This document shows, in pieces, positions 36,743-47,588 of a DNA stretch of 64,000 nucleotides; position 1 is the first letter of the stretch; every line of letters begins with the position of its first letter. A program made the translations under genes and the position numbers. The notes under the pieces were generated by a model, which saw only the letters and a program-made list of their open reading frames with translations, made no database searches and was not told where the DNA came from. Location: NCBI GenBank assembly GCA_030549335.1, contig CM060198.1, positions 62,971,378 to 63,035,377 of the forward strand, read 5' to 3'. Source of the stretch: Pontederia crassipes. Lineage: Eukaryota; Streptophyta; Magnoliopsida; Commelinales; Pontederiaceae.

Positions 36743-37660
36743 TCCCTCCAACCCAAAGGGACAGACCGGAAGCGGAACCGCCGCCCGAACGAACGGCCGA
36801 ACCGAGCACCACAGTACTCGTAAGATGGTGCACTTATCGGGCTCCTTCGGACGCCTTCGTCGTCACCCCGGTCTGACAGAGCCGCGACAGCGCGGGCAGA
36901 GTCCTCTGAGCATTCAAGCGACGCAATCCACCTGCGGCGGCGGCGGCGGCGGCCGGAGCAGATGGAACTCGCGGCCCTCCATGGCGGAAGTCGCTTTCCA
37001 AGCCCACGGTCGACGAAGCGGTACGTGCGATGATGGGGGCAGATGTCTCCGGGTTTGGGGTTTTTGGAGAGAGCAAGAGAAAAATAGAAAAGGAGGAGAA
37101 GTTGATGGATGAATGGAGAAAGAAAAAAAAAATGAAAAAGAACGAAAGGAGAGAGAGAAGAGGCCCGGTATGATTTGGAAGAGGAAGATGAGAGAGAGAG
37201 AGGACTGAGAAGGTTTGATGTCTTATTTTCTTTTTTTTTTATGACACCTCTTCGCCTAATGCCACTATTATTGTCGCTAATACTATTCCAACTCCTTTTA
37301 AAAGACACTTTCTTTCTTTCTCTCTCTTTCTCCCTTCTCAGTCACTCGCTCGCTCACTCACTCACTCAAGGTTAATCACACATCTCTATCTGGTCTCTGT
37401 CTCTATGTCTCTGGTCTCCTTTTTCCTTCCTCCTCCCTACCCACACTTTTTCCCTGCATCCAAACAAGAGGATTTTTTGTGCCTTTTGGTTCTCATGGAT
37501 ATTGGAAGTGGAGTGGGGAGTGATTGGAAGATGAGGAAGAGAAGAAGAAGAAGATGAGGAGAGGAAGAAGAGGAGAGAGAGAGAGGTAGTAGGGGGGCTA
37601 AAGACCAAAAGTAATTTCTACTTTTGTGAGGATGTTTGCTTCATCTTCTTCATGTGCTCT
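36743..37660 (-). promoter_or_regulatory. putative 5'UTR/promoter of the BED/hAT-derived gene
   Basis: Upstream of the ATG is a GC-rich stretch (to about 37030) followed by dense purine runs: gagagaga at 37150-37200, CT-rich 37310-37370 and ga-rich 37530-37590. GA/CT-rich leader and promoter tracts are common in plants and bind BPC/GAGA-type factors. No TATA box or start site could be placed with confidence. Confidence 0.4.
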
Positions 37661-38252
37661 TATTGAGCATTCTATTCTAATTCTCTCTCTCTTCAGCGAG
37701 AGCATGTAGTAGGACGAGTGAGAGGGGTAGAAGTATTTGAGGAGGGGAGGGGAGGTGAGGTGGGAGGGAGGGCAACCTAGGAAATTTAAGGAAATGTAGC
37801 TATCTCACCTTCCTTCCTTCCTTCTCCTTCTTTGGTCTTTGCAGCAGGGGTTGACCAGCCCCATCAAGGAGGAATGCCCCAAGAAATAATGTTATTCTAT
37901 GTTGGGTGGCCTCTAGCACAGCAATAAAATATAGAGAGGGGCAGTAAAAATCCTGCCAATGTACCAAAACCATAAAATGATTACACTGTGTGATTTGTAC
38001 TAAGAAAGACCACATAACACTTGTGATACTTAAATGGAGAGAGAGAGAGGAGCTCCTAGGCGTGAGACCATCCTAACTTACTTAGCCCGAGAAGAGAGGG
38101 TGGGTGGGGGTGGGTGCCTGAGCAGTGAGCACCATTGCTGAGCAAGGTTGGGCTTTGAAGAGTGTAAGAGGAAGCTTTGAATTCATCCCCCATGATAAGT
38201 GACTCAGCATGTTACATGTCAGCTAACTCTCAAGCAAAATTAATAATAATAA

Positions 38253-38253
<1 letters not shown>

Positions 38254-38283
<30 letters not shown>

Positions 38284-38364
38284 AAGAAGAAGAAGAAGAA
38301 GAAGAAGAAGAAGAAGAAGAAGAAGAAGAAGAAGAAGAAGAAGAAGAAGAAGAAGAAGAAGAAG

Positions 38365-38394
<30 letters not shown>
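38254..38394 (+). repeat. (AAG)47 microsatellite
   Basis: 141 bp of uninterrupted aag units after a short taa-unit run. Frames through it (poly-Arg, poly-Glu, poly-Lys) are artefacts. Confidence 0.97.
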
Positions 38395-38397
<3 letters not shown>

Positions 38398-38798
38398 ACT
38401 AATGAATAAATAAAATAGAGTTGTATGGATTCCCCAAAACCATCAAGGGACCATGCTCATGTAATGTGTTGCCATAGGCACCGTAATGCCTAGTTCCTGC
38501 ATTTGCCTTGGCAGACAAACTGAACCATATTTATAAAAATGGCACCATCTTTGTTTTCATGTGCTTTAAATGGTCTGCTAAATTAACAACTTCTTAAGCC
38601 TAAAAGATGCAACTCCTCCTCCAATGGCCTAGACTCTAGAGGAGGAGGAGGAGGGGGGCTCAGCCTAGTAGACATGCTTAGTTTCAAAACGGATCATATT
38701 GGGTGTACAGCGTTCCAAGTCATTGAAGTTGAACCCCCACATGACTTTGACCTCATTCAAAAGATAAAAGACTTGTCCTTAAACTTGAGTGCATTGAA

Positions 38799-38800
<2 letters not shown>

Positions 38801-38841
<41 letters not shown>
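38801..38841 (+). repeat. (AT)n microsatellite
   Basis: About twenty at units, followed by tattatta. A similar (TA)n tract occurs at about 39209-39246. Confidence 0.9.
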
Positions 38842-38844
<3 letters not shown>

Positions 38845-38849
38845 ATTAA

Positions 38850-39170
38850 AAGAGAGAGAAATCGCACAATCACATAAGAATATACGAGATTTATGAAGTT
38901 CATCTTAAATCGGACTACGTCCTCGAGCGACGATGACTCTCTTTGTTATGAAATAATGATTATTACAAAGATGTCAATCATCATGGAGTTTACGTAAGAA
39001 CTCAAATACAAAATAGAAAATAGAAACTCTAAAATCATTTAGGTTTCAAGAGCTCCGCCTCCCAACGCCCGCAGGGGAGATCCCCTCTAAACTCTTCTCA
39101 GGTTTACTGTTCGGACAGCGAGATCTCGTAGAGAAAATCTACTGAAGTGTCTGACTACATAGAGGGTCAT
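38850..39170 (+). mobile_element. possible LTR-retrotransposon fragment
   Basis: The text gagagaaatcgcacaatcac followed by acgagatttatgaagttcat and actacgtcctcgagcg resembles the leader/LTR region of Copia-type elements in other plants. No second LTR or coding domain was found here. Confidence 0.3.
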
Positions 39171-39207
39171 GTATGGTTACAACTGGTTCAAATTCAAGAC
39201 ATTATCA

Positions 39208-39246
<39 letters not shown>

Positions 39247-39249
39247 GCT

Positions 39250-42200
39250 TAAACTTAAGCTTTGCAAGATTTGTAAATAGTTCTATTGAACCCCACTTAG
39301 ATCTAGTTCACTTGGTTCACTTAATCACCCCATAGGAATAAAATCTTAACTTTATTAAGAACTCGATTTTCGATCATGACCGAACAGAAGTCTTTTGTAC
39401 TTTTAGTTGAAACGAAATTGATTCCTCTTCGAGGCTCATATCTAACCTTCTTTTAATTAATAAATATATATATAGTTACTTTTTTAAAAAAAAAATCATG
39501 AAAATTCTTAAAAAAAATACTTTGAACTTCCTTTTGTCATCTTGAAATATTTGTATTGAACTCATTCCTTACCACTGTTTACATTGAATGACATCGCACT
39601 AATTTACGATTCACAAAGTTGGCGTGTTTGAAGGTCCTTTTGTCCTTTGCATTTTAGCAAGTGAGATTTAAAAAGTAAATAAATAAATCACGAACCCAAT
39701 AAAAGAAAATTCGTGCTACATATTTCTTCTTACGTATAGTGATTTAAGTGGGGGATGAGGAATTTATCAAACCATCATCTTGTCACTACTCACAAGGATG
39801 GACGTGGAGCAAATGAGGAGAAAACTCCCTCTTTTTTATTTTCATTTTCTTCTTCTTCTTCTTCTTCCCAAAAACACTTCATCTTTATAGGAACATGATC
39901 TAAATTTTGATCTCCCTTTTGGCCCTTCCATGACACTTTGCATTAGCCCACTGGCCCTTGGCTCCTTGTGGCCGCTTTAGCGTTCGGGTACGTCCTCGAA
40001 TCGTCTTGCGGCATAATAAAAGTATGATTGCAAGGTCGCCATTAATGTTAGGTGTAGTGGTTCCAAGTGGGTCAATCCTTGCGTTGGTCGATTTAGCCTT
40101 TTTTTTTTCTTTTCTATTTGATTTAGCAATCTTAATTGTCACCAATAACACCCGACCACTTCGATTTCAAACAAAATAATAGAACGAATCATATCTTAAA
40201 AAATTACAACGAGAATTATTAACACTGAAAGTGGTGAAGTATGATTATACAGTTCATATTTGGATAATAAATTATAGAAAATATGTGATAAAAATAACGA
40301 AAATCGTTAATTTTATTTTTCAATATATATTAAAATTATTAGTAATATTTAATGACTAATAGATATTTATCATGTAGTTCTTTATTATTTATTTAAAATT
40401 TTCTTCTATTTCTTATTTTGACCTTTTTTATATATTATTTATTTTTATATAATTATTTTATTCATATATCTTAAAAATAAAAAAATGAAAGATGAATAAA
40501 AATAAAATATAAATTTATTATATTATAATATTTGTTCACCAATATTAGAGAGAAGAGAGGGTAAAGAGAGAGAAAAGAGAAAATAGAGAATGAAGAAATA
40601 GAAGTATGACCAAGAACTAGTAACTTTTGAAATGATTTAATGGAGTGAGAAATATAGTGTTAAGAGGGCGATGCCATTCATCTCTTCAAACTAATATAAA
40701 ATTTTTATCCAATAAAATTTACACATCATATTTCATCTCATCTCCTCAAATTCTCAATCTAAACAAGCCTTACGACAATCTTATTATCCATTTGATCTCA
40801 TTTTGTCCTTGTCATTTAATATTCTAAAGGTTTTATTAATTTTAATGAATTTGATATAGAAATGATGTAGATTTCACATTTGGATCTCTCCATCTATAAA
40901 TTCCATTCGACATGCTTAATTTTTTTATTTAATTAGTAGAATTTAATGACCCCACAAAAAAAGCTAAAAGGAGGCAAAAAGGAGGATTGCGAGATCTCCT
41001 TGCATTGACCGATTAACATGGATTATTTTGTGATCACTAGTGTGGTTTGTTCGTTTTAATAGTAATGATTTTGGCCAAATTGCTGCCATATAGATCGATG
41101 ATGCATGCACATGATAAATATCATATTATATTTTTCCATTGTGGGAGGGAAGCTTTTCGTATTTTATTTTTTATTATAATAAAAGAGACATAAGAGCTAA
41201 ACACATACACGATTGAGAGTAATGTTATTGAATTAGTTGTGTTCGAAACTTGTGGTCAACACTCACTAGCGCCGAGTGAATTGAACACGCCCCTTGTCAA
41301 CTTTCTAGATATCGACGATTGAATATCGAAAAAAAAAAGTTCGTAGCATGCAAATGATCTAATCAATTGAGCTCAAGAATGCTCGCCGGTGCAGGGTTGA
41401 AACTTGAAAAGTGGCAATTGTTTTGTTCGGGCATGTGAAGTGGGGGAGTGTGGCACGAGTGCTGAACTGAACCCCATATATATGCAGGAAGTGTTCGGCC
41501 ATGGCATTTATCAACTTCCAAAGTCTAGAAAGCTGATTTTGGTGAAGACAAAATAAAGTTCTATCAACTTTCTCCTTCTTATTGTTCCTTCTCCCCCCTC
41601 TTTCTCTCTCCCAATTGCAACCATCTCCATGTCTTCATGACAGGGGAGATAGACAGAGAAAGAAAGAGAGAGAGAGAGAGAGAAGGAGGTGAGCAAAAGA
41701 CTCGTCAACTCGTTTAAAGCTTTGTGATCTGACAACCACAACATGTGATACGGAAAAGGAGATGAATTAGATCATTTAAAGAACCGGAGTTTTCAGTCAC
41801 AAGGCCTAAAAGGAAGAAAAGAAAAGGTGTGTGCTTTGTGTCTGTGTGCACATAAGTGATGTAATTCCACCACCCATTTGATTCCCCCCATTCTTGAGAA
41901 GTGTGGTTTACAGTAAACGTATTGAATTGAATCCAATTAGGACCATCATATGCATATTAACACCCTTTCTTCAATATATATATATAATATCAGAGATGCA
42001 TGGCTTCCGAGGCTAAACAGGGAGCCCCCAGTACAATTATACATCGAGCAAATGATGACACTTTGGAGAAAGACATGATGAGCTCTGTGATAAAACCCTG
42101 CAACTGCAAAAGGGAACAAAAAGCAATGCCTTATTAAATTAGGCCTCCCCCAAAAAACGAAAGTTGATGACAAGTTTTTTCTTTCTTTCTTTCTCCCAAT

Positions 42201-43080
42201 CTTCTTTTCTTTGTACAAACGATGTGGTCATGAGCAAAACTGATTGATTGCCAACACCAACACCAGCCATCAGGAATAATGAGTTCTTGTTATTGTGAAA
42301 TGAGCCTCAGCTGATCAATTGAACTGATGGCAATCATCTCCCTTGGCTGAATCTAATTAATTAAGTTGCAGCATGCACTCCCTTTTTTTCCCTTTACTGT
42401 TGTGTGTCTGTGTGCTTGTGTTTTGTGTACCCTCCATTGCTTTAGCTCTCATGCAAAGCTGCAATGGGCATCTTGAGACTTTTCAAACACAGTGACCTCC
42501 TCCTGTGGCCAACATGAACACCTTAGAAAAGTTTACCTAGTCACTTCCACACTCTTGCACCTGAGCTTGACATGTCTTTGCAGAGGAGAAGACTTGCACC
42601 AAACAATGCCGTGACTTTTTTTCACATATCTCATCTCCTGGCCACCCTGCTCTGAAATGTTTCATCCCAGCAAATGGATCAAAATGTGAGGAATAATTCT
42701 CCCATGGATGTCAATCTGAATTAATGAGGATTTGACGAGCATAGGGAAAAAAAATCATGGGCAAGAATAATTTTATACAATAATATCTTAGTAAAAAATA
42801 AGACTAGTTATTCTTTTTATCATACGTGACCACTGTAGAATAATTAGATTAAATGAATTTATTTACATTGTGTGACTCTTAATTCTATTCTAAAATCTGT
42901 AATCCTAAACATTGCGAGAAACTTGTCATTTTTATTGAATTTAAATCTATAAAAGTTGGATTTATTTCTATGTTGATTTCAATTATAAAATTCATAATTC
43001 AATAAATTATGGGTTCACATAAATGATCAGGAATAATAAATATGGATTCACACAAATATTGAAATAATCAACTACATCAT
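39250..43080. other. AT-rich intergenic region
   Basis: No credible gene. A short GC-richer piece at about 39930-40080 has overlapping open frames on both strands without a recognisable domain. A (ga)n run is at about 41665-41682. The 42240-42700 segment is less AT-rich but non-coding as far as I can see. Confidence 0.45.
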
Positions 43081-43087
43081 TATATAG

Positions 43088-43407
43088 TACTTGGGCTTTA
43101 ACTGCAAAATAACATACTTGGGCTTGTAGCCCAGAAAAGATTCATACATGGGCCCCAATAAAACGCGCACGTTCCCATTTCTCGCGCGCGCGCGTCCCCT
43201 CATGTTTTTCCCCTCCTTTCGCCCGGCCGCTACAGCCGCTCCGACCTCCGAGCTCTCAACCGCCGCCCTTCGGCACCCTCGCCCGCCGCTGCCACGCTCT
43301 CGCCCTCCCTGAGTCCTTACGTCTCGCCTGCGGTTTCGCCACCCTCCGCCCTTCATTCCCTCGCCTGACTGTGCGCCACGGGTTCTCTTCTCCTGCACCA
43401 GAGAAAG
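43088..43407 (+). promoter_or_regulatory. GC-rich promoter and first 5'UTR exon of the PPR gene (probable)
   Basis: TGGGCY motifs occur at about 43092, within the palindrome tgggcttgtagccca (43119-43133) and at 43149 (tgggcccc). TGGGCC/T 'site II' elements are typical of nuclear genes for organelle proteins. A GC-rich, CpG-rich stretch follows to 43407, where gagaaag|gtattg is a good splice donor. An acceptor ttctgtttgtag just before 47562 would pair with it, giving a roughly 4.1-kb 5'UTR intron. The pairing is inference. Confidence 0.45.
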
Positions 43408-43664
43408 GTATTGATCTTGTTCTCTCTCTTCAACACCATCCGGTTGCTTTTTCCATCTCCGCGTGGACATCTGTTTGTAACTTTTCCTGGTTAGTGAACT
43501 CGACGCCTCTTATAGTCCTGTCCATTTTGGTTGCATCGAGAGCAGGGGATGCTTGCGAGCACCTCCTTCTCGTGGACACAGGGCCCTTTCGCTTGAACAG
43601 GAGGTGTAAGGACTTCCCCTGGGCGTGATCAGAGGTTAGGCTTGGGGACAGGGTCCTCCACCAT

Positions 43665-43829
43665 AACAACAACAACAAGAAAGCCTTATCCCACTAGATA
43701 CGACGTCATTCTGCTCTAATATATTCGTTGATCTATGTTCATAAGATTCGACAGAATTTTACGCTGGCTGGACCTAACACAACCCTCCTCCTTTATCCGG
43801 GCTTGGGACCGGCTATAAAACATAGGCGG
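43665..43829 (-). mobile_element. Au-type SINE at the 3' end of the retro-insert
   Basis: From the aacaacaacaacaag tail to ggctataaaacataggcgg. The core keeps ccttatcccactaga, but the usual ggtggggtcggctacatgg part is partly deleted. Confidence 0.85.
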
Positions 43830-44044
43830 CTATAAAACTGATCTTATGGAACTTCATAGAAAAATGCAGAATGTTACGTTTTCTCTCAAAGGTTTGTCAT
43901 AAATTATATGCATGTAAAGAAGGCCAATAAGGTTATGAAATCAAAAGTGTAACGGCTTCATCTAGACGACTTAAAAATGTCGAATCTGGACTCGATATTC
44001 GTCAAGAAAAGTTATGAGGTAAACTTGAAAGCCAAGATCTGAGG

Positions 44045-44469
44045 AATCAACTGATATCTCGTTTTTACTTTGAGAGAGAATCAACTAATACCTTCAAACA
44101 AAGGAATTGTTAAATCAGTAAGGTACTAGTAAAAGAACCTGAGAACAGCTGATCTTTTCTCCTCTAGCAATCTGCAAAGTTCTATCTTCAACCACTTAAC
44201 CTGCTCTTGGAGATCAGGTTAAATGAATTTATTCCATCAATTCCAATTCTCAAAAAGAATCAACTGATATCTCGTTTTTACTTTGAGAGAGAATCAACTA
44301 ATACCTTCAAACAAAGGAATTGTTAAATCAGTAAGGTACTAGTAAAAGAACCTGAGAACAGCTGATCTTTTCTCCTCTAGCAATCTGCAAAGTTCTATCT
44401 TCAACCACTTAACCTGTTCTATCTTCAGCTTAAATGAATTTATTCCATCAATTCCAATTCTCAAAAAGA
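44045..44469. repeat. tandem duplication, 213-bp period
   Basis: Two adjacent copies begin aatcaactgatatctcg at 44045 and 44258. They are near identical except for a short patch after ccacttaacctg, where the second copy has ttctatcttcagc in place of the first copy's ctcttggagatcagg; that patch resembles sequence about 25 bp upstream in the same unit. Confidence 0.9.
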
Positions 44470-45137
44470 ATCTAAAATGATGTGTAAAGACATCCTGCAA
44501 TTAGCTATGAACCTGAGGTTACAACTCTTCATGCGTAATTGCTTCATCTGTGACACAATGTGAGTTGGAGATAACTATGCTTAGCTTGTTCCATGATCCA
44601 ATGGTTGGTATGTTGATTTTTTAGCATTGATACAATCGATGTCATTTATGGTAAAGTTGAGAACTCAAATATCACAGGTTATATACTGATATAATGTTTG
44701 CTACTTCAATGAAATGGTCTACCAGAATGGCATGCATCTAGGTTTTCATAATAGAAGAGATGTCTAGAAGATAACAAAGCCAACATTGAAATCAAGAAAT
44801 ATCTTGTATCATTATCAGCAACAAGAAGATTTAGTGATTCTACTATTGCATAGAATCACCATCCAATGCACCCAACCAACTTTGCAGTCCTGGGAAACTC
44901 TTATGTCGACCAATTACCCTATAGTAAATGTTTCAAACCTTATAACAGCATTGCCTATTGCTTCAGCTTTGTTCATCTGATTCTCATCATGACATACAAC
45001 ATTGCTGAAACAACTAAATAACCACAATCGTTACTTGCATATGTAATGTAACACCAACTGGCATGGTTTTATCCATTAGCAAAATTAATTGAAGTTTAAG
45101 CATTGACATGTGCAACAGAAACCCTATAACAATATAA

Positions 45138-45156
45138 GAAAATCTTACCTCAAAAA
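45138..45156 (+). mobile_element. micro-LINE insertion
   Basis: The insert gaaaatcttacctc plus five A lies between two copies of aacaatataa (45128-45137 and 45157-45166). Confidence 0.5.
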
Positions 45157-46088
45157 AACAATATAAAATAAAACAAGTATGTTCTCTTGTCAATTGATGT
45201 CAATATTAGAACCTCGATAGTCGATTCAAAGTTGCATGCCAACTGAACAATTTCTTTAAACACAAGATATCTGGGAGAAGACAACATGTTCGAGTTTTCA
45301 AGTTTATGAGTTTTAATTTCTTCGACATCTTAGAGGTTGAGCAGTTACTCGAGGACAACAATTTATTCTCAAGCCTCAACAGATATCGCGCCCAGGCCTT
45401 TTACTGACAGCGATCCGAGCTGTTGAACCCAGTAACCATGATTCCAAACAGAGATCTATAGGACCAAGCTCAACAAGAACAGCAAAAGTAGCATACTCAA
45501 GCACAGTAACAGTGCCTACAGTGACAGATTCAAAAAGGAAGCTTTCTTGACTATGCCGCTTTTTGGGGTTGAATAGGGTCAAAGTTTCGTCATCTAATTG
45601 GACTCGAACAAAAAAAAACTCCATCAATGAGAACTCGCAATGAGTCCACAAAAAGAAAAAAAGAAGACACTTGACCTACGCAAAAAACATAGCGAAGTTT
45701 AATCTCCTAATTTCAACCCAGTACGAAGCCAATTTCGCCAATACAGCAGACATTGTCTCCACCGACATCAAAGATACAAATTTTCGCGTCAACCGAAAAA
45801 TCTGCTTGCATATGCAACATAAAAGTTCGTTTTTTTTCCGTTCGCGATAATGTCGGAGAGAAATCTCAAGCACAAAAGCGCCAAAAAACACGCCAGATTG
45901 AAGACATTTCACATCAAAGCAGGGTAGCAAAAGCATCACCAAATCGGTTTCTTTCGCTCACCTCGCCGCCGATCCACGGAATAGCAGCGAATCCCCGGCC
46001 AAACTCTGATCTTTCTCCGACCTCTGCGATCCTATCGGCTTTCTCCGAACAGGGTCCTCCACCATGTTTTAATTTAATAATAATAACT

Positions 46089-46101
46089 TTTTTTAGGAGA
46101 A
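46089..46101 (-). mobile_element. micro-LINE insertion
   Basis: On the minus strand the insert is TTCTCCTAAAAAA, between identical repeats ttaataataataact (46074-46088 and 46102-46116). The repeat is itself low-complexity, which lowers its weight. Confidence 0.65.
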
Positions 46102-46116
46102 TTAATAATAATAACT

Positions 46117-47561
46117 GGGAGTTAGGCTGGTAGTAAATATTTTTTATCATAGTTCTTCTCATATTTTGATTGTTATTAATTAATTGTTATAATTGATTTT
46201 TTAATTGTTATAAATTTATAATTATTGTGCTATATTTTATTGTTTGTGATGAAGTATGTTCTATAAGAAAAAATAAGTTATCGATTGTTATTAGAAAATA
46301 AAAAACTTGATGAGGCAACCACTCATATCATCGTTTTCTTTTCTTTCTTATGTCATATTGGATTGTTTCTCTCTCAAAACTATTATTATAAACTTCTAAT
46401 TGACTATAATCGTTATGTAACTCTTGCTCTAATTGCTTTTTCCATCCTAGTTTTTTCCGTGAAGTTAATAGTTACATATATTCAATAGAAAAACATGGTA
46501 TGCCTGCGTCACGAATCTGATTGAATCACCCCTTTTGCGTTATTTTCCCACATGTATGTGTTTTCCCATCCCTTTTGTGTCTAGTCTGTTTATGTGTTTT
46601 GACAATATTGGTAAGATTCACTTTGCCTTTTGTGAAAAAGGAAAATGTATATTGAGTTATGTAGAGCATTTGTGAGCACATTAACCTCTGAACACTTGTG
46701 AGCACATTTGAGGAAAATGTCTACATACTCATTAACCTCTGAACACTAATTTTACTTATGTAGAGCATTTGTGAAATAGAAGTTACCATTTGAGTTATTG
46801 GTTATGAAACAAGGTTAGTGAAAAACTGACTACAATAAGATACAAGTTTAATTTAGGAAACAATTATTGTCTAGTCATTTATGTTGTATTCAAATCTTGT
46901 TTGTGGTTGTCATGTACTAAGCATTCTTTGACAGGCAAACCATGTAAGGAATAACTTGGCCTGCGTTGGAGAAGCAGCTTTATAAGGATGATGCGTCCAC
47001 TACCAAGCAGTTTTTTCTTCCCTCAAGAAACAAAAATAAAGTAACTTAGATTTTAAAGTTTCAGATATTCCTCTTAGTGATGAAGACTTACATAAGAAAT
47101 AAATGTTATGACATAGATCACTAAAAAAATAAGAGATAAAATTTTATATGCCATTTACATGAAACGACTTCGGAAGGGTTAACTTTTAATTGCCGAAATA
47201 AATTTTGAAGTGTTGTTTTTCATTTTATGCAGCCATTTTCGCATGGATGGAAATAATGTGAAAGTCTTCTACATGGCTAAAAGGCATTGTTCTTTGGGAT
47301 GTTTCTTTTGAGGCCCAAGAAATTGATGTTTCCTTGGAGTTTAGATAAAAATGGAATCCCCTCTCGAAAAACAGATCAAAATGGAATTACCGCTGCACAT
47401 ACCAGTCATTAAATAAGGTTTGTTAGGTACATCTCTGTTTGCTATTTGCTGTTTAAGGAGTTTCATTCTGCAATTGTTTTGTTACCATATTGATTATTCT
47501 TTCTAAGTTTTGGATGACTTATAGTAATTAATATGGTTCTTTTTTCTTATTTCTGTTTGTA
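46117..47561 (+). other. probable 5'UTR intron remainder of the PPR gene
   Basis: AT-rich sequence without a credible gene, with a duplicated aacctctgaacact motif near 46683 and 46734 and one micro-LINE insertion. It ends in a good acceptor, ttctgtttgtag, directly before the PPR reading frame. Confidence 0.4.
47358..47372 (+). mobile_element. micro-LINE insertion
   Basis: The insert cccctctcgaaaaac lies between agataaaaatggaat (47343-47357) and agatcaaaatggaat (47373-47387), 14 of 15 matching. Confidence 0.6.
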
Positions 47562-47588
47562 GTGTCTCCTCCGTATGTTTGCAATCAA

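Larger units (their letters stand above)
43665..46048 (-). mobile_element. 2.4-kb retro-inserted transcript ending in an Au SINE
   Basis: The segment is flanked by identical 17-bp repeats acagggtcctccaccat at 43648-43664 and 46049-46065. On the minus strand it begins with a GC-rich, UTR-like stretch (from 46048) and ends with an Au SINE whose TTG-repeat tail directly abuts the repeat at 43665. This is the layout of one RNA-mediated insertion in which a cellular transcript carried a SINE at its 3' end. Inside are minus-strand open pieces (about 45376-45651, with LVELGPIDLCLESW, and 45676-45942) that I cannot assign. It lies in the probable 5'UTR intron of the PPR gene. Confidence 0.6.

Noticed and set aside
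36743..36751. Longer start of the BED/hAT-derived protein
   Set aside because: It would need a TTG start; ATG at 36742 is used instead.
35220..36833. Several 80-270 aa frames on both strands overlapping the BED/hAT-derived gene
   Set aside because: They arise from the high GC content of that gene in other frames and have no recognisable domains.
38177..38413. Poly-Arg open frame
   Set aside because: It is the (AAG)47 tract read in one frame.
40090..40128. Poly-T insert between two gatttagc copies
   Set aside because: Only an 8-bp repeat and an A/T-rich insert without a LINE-like end; chance is too likely.
47562..47588. Longer start of the PPR protein
   Set aside because: The upstream start is GTG right after a splice-acceptor sequence; the first ATG is at 47589.
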